A DNA stretch of 5,076 nt from the NCBI GenBank assembly GCA_024642805.1, contig JAHEAK010000445.1, forward strand, positions 1-5,076. Reading direction: 5' to 3'. The position numbers and the translations under genes are program-made. Positions 1 to 5,076 of this stretch are shown here, piece by piece (the first letter of the stretch is position 1; each line of letters begins with the position of its first letter). The stretch comes from Kofleriaceae bacterium. Lineage in GTDB: Bacteria; Myxococcota_A; Polyangia; Haliangiales; Haliangiaceae. The notes beneath the pieces were generated by a model. The model ran no database searches and was not told the DNA's origin. It was given only the letters and a program-made list of their open reading frames with translations.

Positions 1-28
1 CATTTTCGGGGCTAGCGCGGGCCTCGCT

Positions 29-1599
<1,571 letters not shown>

Positions 1600-1603
<4 letters not shown>

Positions 1604-3066
1604 TGAAAGGCCTCCGGGCGGCGCGTGTGCCAGTCGGTGCGTCGCTGGTACTCGCCCGCGCAGCGCAAGAGGCTTTCCTCCTGTAAGGGTGGCGCGAGCA
1701 GCTGCAAGCCAATGGGCATGTTGTCGCTATCAAAACCGCAACACATGCTCATGCCAGGCAGACCGGCCAGGTTACAGCTGAGCGTGAAGATATCCGCCTG
1801 GTACATGTCCATGGGCGAGGCCTTGGCGCCAGGAGCGAAGGCGACACTCGGCGCGGTGGGCGAGGCGATGACATCGACCTTGGTGAATGCTTGCTTGAAG
1901 TCCTCTGCGATGAGCGCACGCACCTGTTGCGCTTTTTTGTAATAGGCATCGTAATAGCCCGCGCGCAGAGCGAAGGTTCCAAGCATGATGCGGCGCTTGA
2001 CCTCGGCGCCAAAGCCTTGGCCGCGGGTCTGGCAGTACATGTCCATCAGATCGCGCTCGTCGCCGGCGCGCATGCCAAAGCGCACGCCATCGTAGCGAGC
2101 GAGGTTGGAAGAGGCCTCGGCAGGCGCGAGCAGGTAGTAGGCGGGCAGGGCATAGCGGGTGTGTGGCAGGGAGATACGCGAGACCTCGGCGCCAGCGCGT
2201 TGCAGGACCTGGATGCCAGCCTCGACGGCGGCGGCCACTTGCGGATCCGAAAGATCACCTGACATCTCGTCGGCGATGCCAATGCGCAGGCCGCGCACAT
2301 CGCCCTGGCAGGCCTGTCGAAAGGCGGGCACCGGCGCATCCAAACTGGTCGCGTCTTTTGGATCCTTGCCGCAAATCACTTCCAGCATGAGAGCGGCGTC
2401 TTCGGCGCTGCGCGCGAGCGGCCCTATCTGATCCAGCGAAGAGGCGTAGGCGATGACGCCGTAACGCGATACCCGCCCGTAGGTGGGCTTGAGGCCTAGT
2501 ACGCCGCAAAAGGACGCGGGCTGGCGAATCGAACCACCGGTGTCGGTGCCCAGACTGATCGCGCACAGGTTGGCGGCCACGGCGGCTGCGCTACCACCGG
2601 AAGAGCCGCCGGGCACGCGCGCCAGGTTCCACGGGTTGGCGCATGGCTTGATCGAGGAGTGCTCATTGGAGGATCCCATGGCGAACTCGTCGAGATTGAG
2701 CTTGCCAAGGATCACCGCGCCCGCGTTGCGCAGACGAGCCACAGCGGTGCCGTCGTAAGGGGGAATCCAGCCGGCCAAGATCTTCGAGGCCGCACTGGTC
2801 TCTAGATCTTCGGTGACCAAGAGATCCTTGAGTGCGACGGGTACCCCGGCCAGCGGCCCTGGCTCCTCGCCGGCTGCGATGGCTGCATCGACAAGCTTGG
2901 CCATGGCCGTGGCGCCCTGGTGATCGACGCGCACAAAGGCGCCGACCTGATCGTCGAGCTTGGCGATGCGCGCGAGGTAGGCAGAGCACAGCTCGCTGGC
3001 AGAAATCTCTTTGTTGCGAATGGCCGCGGCTTGCTGGTTGGCCGAGGCGCTCAGCAGATCGCTCAC
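1600..3066 (-). CDS. gatA: Asp-tRNA(Asn)/Glu-tRNA(Gln) amidotransferase subunit A (glutaminase)
   Basis: GatA is the amidase-signature glutaminase of GatCAB. It releases ammonia from glutamine, which passes through the intersubunit channel to GatB. The 488-residue product is normal in length. The Ser-cisSer-Lys triad is intact: Lys80 in GVPVALKD, cis-Ser155 in the GGSSGGSAAAVAA loop (153 onward), and nucleophile Ser179 in GTDTGGSIRQPA. Other family blocks are AGAVILGKLNLDEFAMGSSN (116-134), GLKPTYGRVSRYGVIAYASS (191-210), the GFGAEVKRRIMLGTFALRAG block, YYDAYYKKAQQVR, and NLAGLPGMSM followed by PIGLQLLAPP. The start is GTG; this choice is supported by an AGGAAG site 6 nt upstream, by an N-terminus beginning shortly before the first conserved helix, and by the 4-bp GTGA overlap with the gatC stop. 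The stop overlaps the gatB ATG. It is very likely co-transcribed and translationally coupled with gatC and gatB. Confidence 0.99.
1611..1615 (-). promoter_or_regulatory. ribosome binding site of gatB (GGAGG), inside the gatA 3' end
   Basis: The minus strand reads GGAGG, then a 7-nt spacer (CCTTTCA), then ATG. The site lies within the last codons of gatA, so gatB can be initiated independently as well as by ribosomes finishing gatA at the ATGA overlap. Confidence 0.85.
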
Positions 3067-3365
3067 GAGTTACTTCCTGGCAGGATCGCCGGTACCGAGA
3101 AGTGCTCGTGGTCGTGGCGCGGACTGGCCGAGAGTACGCGCTCGCGATCGAGGCTTGGGGCAACCCGGTCGGCTCGCAAGGCCTCGTTGCCGAGCATGAC
3201 GTGGGTCATCGCTTCGACGCCTTCGGTGTCGACCTCGGCCAGGGCCTGCATGTGCGTCAGGATGCTGGAGAGATCCGTCTGCAACGCGCGCACTTCCTCG
3301 TCGCTGAGCGCCAGGCGCGCCAGGCGGGCCAGACTGCGTATCTCGTCTTCCGTGACCGTACTCAT
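3063..3365 (-). CDS. gatC: Asp-tRNA(Asn)/Glu-tRNA(Gln) amidotransferase subunit C
   Basis: GatC is the small subunit that wraps between GatA and GatB and stabilises GatA. With the ATG start at 3365 the product has 100 residues, the normal family length. It shows the expected helices and motifs: an N-terminal TEDEIRSLARLARLALSDEE segment, LSSILTHMQALAEVDTEGVE in the middle, then THVMLGNEALRADRVAPSL, and a C-terminal stretch in which HEHFSVPAIL matches the usual D-G-F-F-x-V-P-x-I end. A GTG at 3383 would add six residues (MIPSIP); that start has a weak AAGG-type sequence just upstream, while the ATG has no clear Shine-Dalgarno. I prefer the ATG because family members normally begin just before the TEDEI-like helix. 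The TGA stop overlaps the gatA GTG. gatC is the first gene of the operon. Confidence 0.95.
   Translation of the reverse strand: MSTVTEDEIRSLARLARLALSDEEVRALQTDLSSILTHMQALAEVDTEGVEAMTHVMLGNEALRADRVAPSLDRERVLSASPRHDHEHFSVPAILPGSNS
3073..3078 (-). promoter_or_regulatory. ribosome binding site of gatA (AGGAAG), decides the GTG start
   Basis: The minus strand reads AGGAAG, then TAACTC, then GTG. The site lies inside the gatC 3' end. It supports the GTG at 3066-3064 rather than a later in-frame ATG. Confidence 0.75.
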
Positions 3366-3405
3366 GGGTATTGAAGGTATCACGGCACCTTGTCCCCGAC
3401 CTTCG

Positions 3406-3421
3406 CCTCGTGGTACCGAGG
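3406..3421 (+). promoter_or_regulatory. small inverted repeat overlapping the ribosome binding site of the PilZ-like gene
   Basis: CCTCG (3406-3410) can pair with CGAGG (3417-3421) across a 6-nt TGGTAC loop. The right arm contains the GAGG core of the Shine-Dalgarno sequence, so an RNA hairpin could mask it. A 5-bp stem is short and may be a chance event in GC-rich DNA. Confidence 0.35.
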
Positions 3422-3424
3422 TGA
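3418..3424 (+). promoter_or_regulatory. ribosome binding site of the PilZ-like gene (GAGGTGA)
   Basis: GAGGTGA is a seven-base match to the anti-Shine-Dalgarno end of 16S rRNA. The GAGG core lies 6 nt before the ATG at 3428, an ideal distance. It supports this start and the reality of the small gene. Confidence 0.8.
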
Positions 3425-3427
3425 CAC

Positions 3428-3694
3428 ATGGTGGCGACGCTTATCATCGATAGCGAGGGTGTTCGTGGCGCATTCGACATGTTTGACGTGCGCTCACTCG
3501 ACGACAAAGGTGCGGTGCTCTCGGGACCGCTCTTTCTCGAGGTTGGCGAGCATCTCAGGCTGCGCCTCGATGGCCACAAAGACAAAATCGAGGTCGAGGC
3601 GCGTGTGCAATCGGTAGTTCCCGCCGAGGACACCATGACCATCGTCTTTCTCAAACCGGAACCAAAGCTCAAGTCGCTCTTGGCCAGTCTGTAG
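3428..3694 (+). CDS. small PilZ-like protein with a degenerate ligand motif
   Basis: The 88-residue soluble product has no signal peptide or membrane segment. From about residue 20 it follows the PilZ beta-barrel pattern: SLDDKGAVLSG (23-33), then PLFLEVGEHLRLRL (34-47), a strand IEVEARVQSV (54-63), and MTIVFLKPEPKLKSLL (70-85), which resembles the usual GMGVRF-L end followed by a helix. PilZ domains usually bind cyclic di-GMP through RxxxR and (D/N)xSxxG. Here the second motif reads SxDxxG (S23, D25, G28), and the N-terminus is too short to carry RxxxR in the usual place. It is therefore probably a non-binding or divergent PilZ used as a protein-protein module, if the fold is right. A strong ribosome binding site supports the start. 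The 22-bp gap to the following lipoprotein gene on the same strand would allow read-through transcription. Confidence 0.6.
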   Translation: MVATLIIDSEGVRGAFDMFDVRSLDDKGAVLSGPLFLEVGEHLRLRLDGHKDKIEVEARVQSVVPAEDTMTIVFLKPEPKLKSLLASL

Positions 3695-3704
3695 CGAGCG
3701 CTGG

Positions 3705-3710
3705 TAGAAT
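3705..3710 (+). promoter_or_regulatory. extended -10 promoter element for a probable leaderless lipoprotein mRNA
   Basis: TAGAAT matches the TATAAT consensus at five of six positions and is preceded by TGG, giving the extended -10 form TGnTAnAAT at 3702-3710. The last T lies 7 nt before the A of the ATG at 3717, which is where transcription would be expected to start. A possible -35, TTGGCC at 3680-3685 (four of six), has a long 19-bp spacer, consistent with an extended -10 promoter that depends little on its -35. There is no Shine-Dalgarno sequence in the 22-bp gap. Confidence 0.6.
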
Positions 3711-3716
3711 CTTCGC

Positions 3717-4508
3717 ATGCGCGATATTTCGCTTGTCTTGCTTCTGGGCTGCGGTCTTTGCAGTCTTCCTCTCGTTGGCTGCAAGTCGAATGACAAGCCC
3801 CAGGTCGGCAACCAGGGCGGCAACCAGGGCGGCAACCAGGCGAGCAACCAGACAGCGCAGAAGGCAGCCAACAAGGTCGAAGCTGTGGAAGCCACGCCGC
3901 CCACGTTGCCCGAAGGTCCGATCGAGCTGAAGCGATCCTATGTTGCGGGACAGACCTATTCCCTGAAGTTCACGCGCGCCGACAGCCGCCTCAAGACCAG
4001 CTACCTGGCGACGGTCGAAGTGCTGAGCGGCTCGGGTGAGAATGGCGTCATCGGCATCGACATCTTGTCGATCGACGAAGAGCTAGCCGGTCAACCCGCG
4101 CGCAGCACGCCGGTCAACGTCAAGGTGAAGGTCGCCATCGAAGATGGCTCTCACGATGCAACGGTGGTGTCGAGCTCGACGGATCATCCAGCCGCAGGCG
4201 ATTTGACCGCCTTCGAAATGATGGCTGGCGATCTGTGTCAGCCCCCAAGCAGCAAGCACGAGCAGAGCGAAGAGTGGAAAGATGGCGAGCTCGCCTTCAA
4301 GTTTGGCGGCGTGAGCATCGTCGATGACCTGGTGCAGCTGAGCTACGATGAGGTGCAGGCTCGAGACGGCTTTGCATCGAGCTGTCACGCCTCGGTGGCC
4401 CTTGTCGATGGCTACGCCGGCCAACGCGAGATCACGACGACGATGAATTTGGGCCCGGGCTTGCCACCAAGCGAGCAAGTGCAGACCCTGTCGATTCGCC
4501 GCCTCTAG
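3717..4508 (+). CDS. predicted lipoprotein of unknown function with a Gly/Asn/Gln-repeat linker
   Basis: The 263-residue product begins with a lipoprotein signal peptide: MR, a hydrophobic core at about 5-20, and the lipobox LVGC with the lipidated Cys22. The next residue is Lys rather than Asp, so by the E. coli rule it would go to the outer membrane. Residues 23 to about 65 form a polar low-complexity linker (GNQGGNQGGNQASNQ at 31-45, then Ala/Glu/Pro-rich). The rest, about 68-263, is a soluble domain with alternating strand-like segments (LKRSYVAGQTYSLKFTRA; STPVNVKVKVAIEDG; VALVDGYAGQREITTTMNLG). Cys174 and Cys223 could form a disulphide bond. I do not recognise the family; a beta-rich periplasmic-facing domain is the most that can be said. 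The gene follows the PilZ-like gene by 22 bp but appears to have its own promoter. Its TAG stop overlaps the stop of the convergent J-domain gene. Confidence 0.85.
   Translation: MRDISLVLLLGCGLCSLPLVGCKSNDKPQVGNQGGNQGGNQASNQTAQKAANKVEAVEATPPTLPEGPIELKRSYVAGQTYSLKFTRADSRLKTSYLATVEVLSGSGENGVIGIDILSIDEELAGQPARSTPVNVKVKVAIEDGSHDATVVSSSTDHPAAGDLTAFEMMAGDLCQPPSSKHEQSEEWKDGELAFKFGGVSIVDDLVQLSYDEVQARDGFASSCHASVALVDGYAGQREITTTMNLGPGLPPSEQVQTLSIRRL
3804..3851 (+). repeat. 12-bp tandem repeat (four copies) encoding XGNQ units in the lipoprotein linker
   Basis: Four 12-bp units encode VGNQ, GGNQ, GGNQ and ASNQ (residues 30-45). The two central units are identical (GGCGGCAACCAG) and the outer ones diverge. 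The unit length preserves the frame. The repeat extends the flexible tether just after the lipid anchor. Confidence 0.85.
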
Positions 4509-5076
4509 CGCTTGCGGCCGAACAAGCCCTTTTTCGACTCGGTGTCGGGCTTGTCGCGCTTGCTCAAAAGGCGCAGCTCGAGCTCGGCTTCGCGGTGGCC
4601 GGGGCTCATCTGCAGAAGGGTGCGAAACGAAACCGCCGCCTCATCGAAGCGCTCCATGAGCTTGAGGAGCTTGGCGTGATACAGGCGCGTGGTGACGCTA
4701 TTTGGGCCTTTGAGCAAGGCCGAGGACATCTTGGTCATGGCCGTGGATGCCATCGCCTCGCGATCGCTGGCATTGCAGTACATGGCCCAGGCATAGAGGG
4801 CGGCGTATTCGCTCTCCTCGGGGCTTAGCTCGGTTGCCTTGCCAAATTCGATCTCGGCTTGCGCAAACTGATCGCGGCGAAGCGCCATCTCCCCAATGTG
4901 GAAATGCTCTTCGGCGCGGAAGATGCGCGTAGCCAGCTCCTCGGCCGCTTGCTGTTCCTTGGCGAAGGCTTTGGCGCCACCCGCCGCCAGAATTTTTCTG
5001 TACTCGGCGAGCTCCTTGGGATTGGTCAGCACGGCAAAGGCCTTGTTGATGGCCGCGAAGAGGCGCTGGGCATCGG
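4505..5076 (-). CDS. J-domain/TPR protein, 3' part (start lies beyond the window)
   Basis: The frame stays open to the right edge and gives 189 residues before the TAG stop. It opens with DAQRLFAAINKAFAVLTNP then AEYRKIL, which matches the last two helices of a J domain (the A-F-x-x-I-x-x-A-(F/Y)-x-V-L-x-(N/D)-P...Y pattern). The HPD motif that would prove it lies outside. A GTG at 5032 falls inside this motif and is an ordinary Val codon, not the start. A charged helical linker (about 35-55) follows, then TPR-like helical pairs at about 53-86 (FHIGEMALRRDQFAQAEIEF then ATELSP) and 126-159 (LYHAKLLKLMERFDEAAVSF then LLQMSP), and a basic tail ending GLFGRKR. This architecture fits a type III J protein that recruits Hsp70 (DnaK) through the J domain and binds a partner through the TPRs. 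The partner is not evident. No membrane segment is seen in this part. Confidence 0.88.
   Translation of the reverse strand, partial: DAQRLFAAINKAFAVLTNPKELAEYRKILAAGGAKAFAKEQQAAEELATRIFRAEEHFHIGEMALRRDQFAQAEIEFGKATELSPEESEYAALYAWAMYCNASDREAMASTAMTKMSSALLKGPNSVTTRLYHAKLLKLMERFDEAAVSFRTLLQMSPGHREAELELRLLSKRDKPDTESKKGLFGRKR

Larger units (their letters stand above)
3366..3427. other. divergent intergenic region between gatC and the PilZ-like gene
   Basis: These 62 bp should hold, or lie close to, the start signals for both directions. I see no convincing -35/-10 pair for gatC or for the PilZ-like gene; the gatC promoter may lie inside the divergent reading frame. The one clear element is a small inverted repeat at 3406-3421 over the plus-strand ribosome binding site. 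Confidence 0.6.

Noticed and set aside
1..28. A minus-strand ATG at 3-1 that could start another gene after gatB
   Set aside because: Only the start codon would lie in the window, and the 25 bp between the gatB stop and this ATG show no convincing Shine-Dalgarno sequence. Neither a gene nor a terminator can be supported here.
2663..3453. Overlapping open frames on both strands across gatA/gatC and the divergent region, including Arg/Ala-rich ones
   Set aside because: They are shadows of gatA, gatC and the PilZ-like gene in GC-rich DNA, with composition typical of out-of-frame translation.
3439..3454. Near-palindrome TATC-ATC-GATA at the start of the PilZ-like gene, considered as an operator for gatC
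   Set aside because: The arms are only four to six bases with a bulge, it lies inside codons that read as normal protein, and there is no recognisable promoter nearby.
4498..4518. Inverted repeat GCCGC/GCGGC around the shared stop, considered as a bidirectional terminator
   Set aside because: The stem is five base pairs with an 11-nt loop and no T-tract on either strand, so it does not look like an intrinsic terminator.

Overview
The window is a GC-rich bacterial chromosomal segment (GC content judged by eye). It looks ordinary and fairly tightly packed. The gatCAB operon runs on the minus strand, a short divergent pair runs on the plus strand, and a J-domain/TPR gene enters from the right edge on the minus strand. 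The indirect amidation route, a degenerate PilZ-like protein, a lipoprotein with a low-complexity linker and a type III J protein with TPRs together suggest a deltaproteobacterial lineage, most likely Myxococcota. This placement is inferred from protein style, not from a marker gene.

Positions 29-3365 (minus strand, read from right to left) hold gatC, gatA and gatB. The three genes are joined by 4-bp start/stop overlaps (GTGA and ATGA), and the two downstream genes each have a clear ribosome binding site inside the preceding gene. Together they encode the glutamine-dependent amidotransferase that converts Glu-tRNA(Gln) and/or Asp-tRNA(Asn) to the correctly charged species. GatA carries the complete Lys/cis-Ser/Ser triad. 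GatB keeps its metal-binding Glu/His residues but has an unusual block of about 43 residues made of DSGK-type repeats, encoded by a 12-bp tandem repeat, in the helical domain.

Positions 3366-3427 are a short divergent intergenic region. After it, on the plus strand, come a small (88-residue) PilZ-like protein with a degenerate ligand motif and, 22 bp further on, a 263-residue predicted lipoprotein of unknown function. The lipoprotein gene has no Shine-Dalgarno sequence. It has an extended -10 element placed so that transcription should start at or very near its ATG, which suggests a leaderless mRNA. Its stop codon overlaps the stop of the convergent minus-strand gene within a shared CTAG palindrome (4505-4508).

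Positions 4505-5076 (minus strand) are the 3' part of a J-domain/TPR protein. The reading frame stays open to the window edge and carries the end of the J domain, so the true start lies outside.

I found no RNA genes, CRISPR arrays, insertion sequences or attachment sites, and no evidence of a new multi-gene system. The most interesting items are the GatB repeat insert, the leaderless lipoprotein promoter and the overlapping convergent stop codons.
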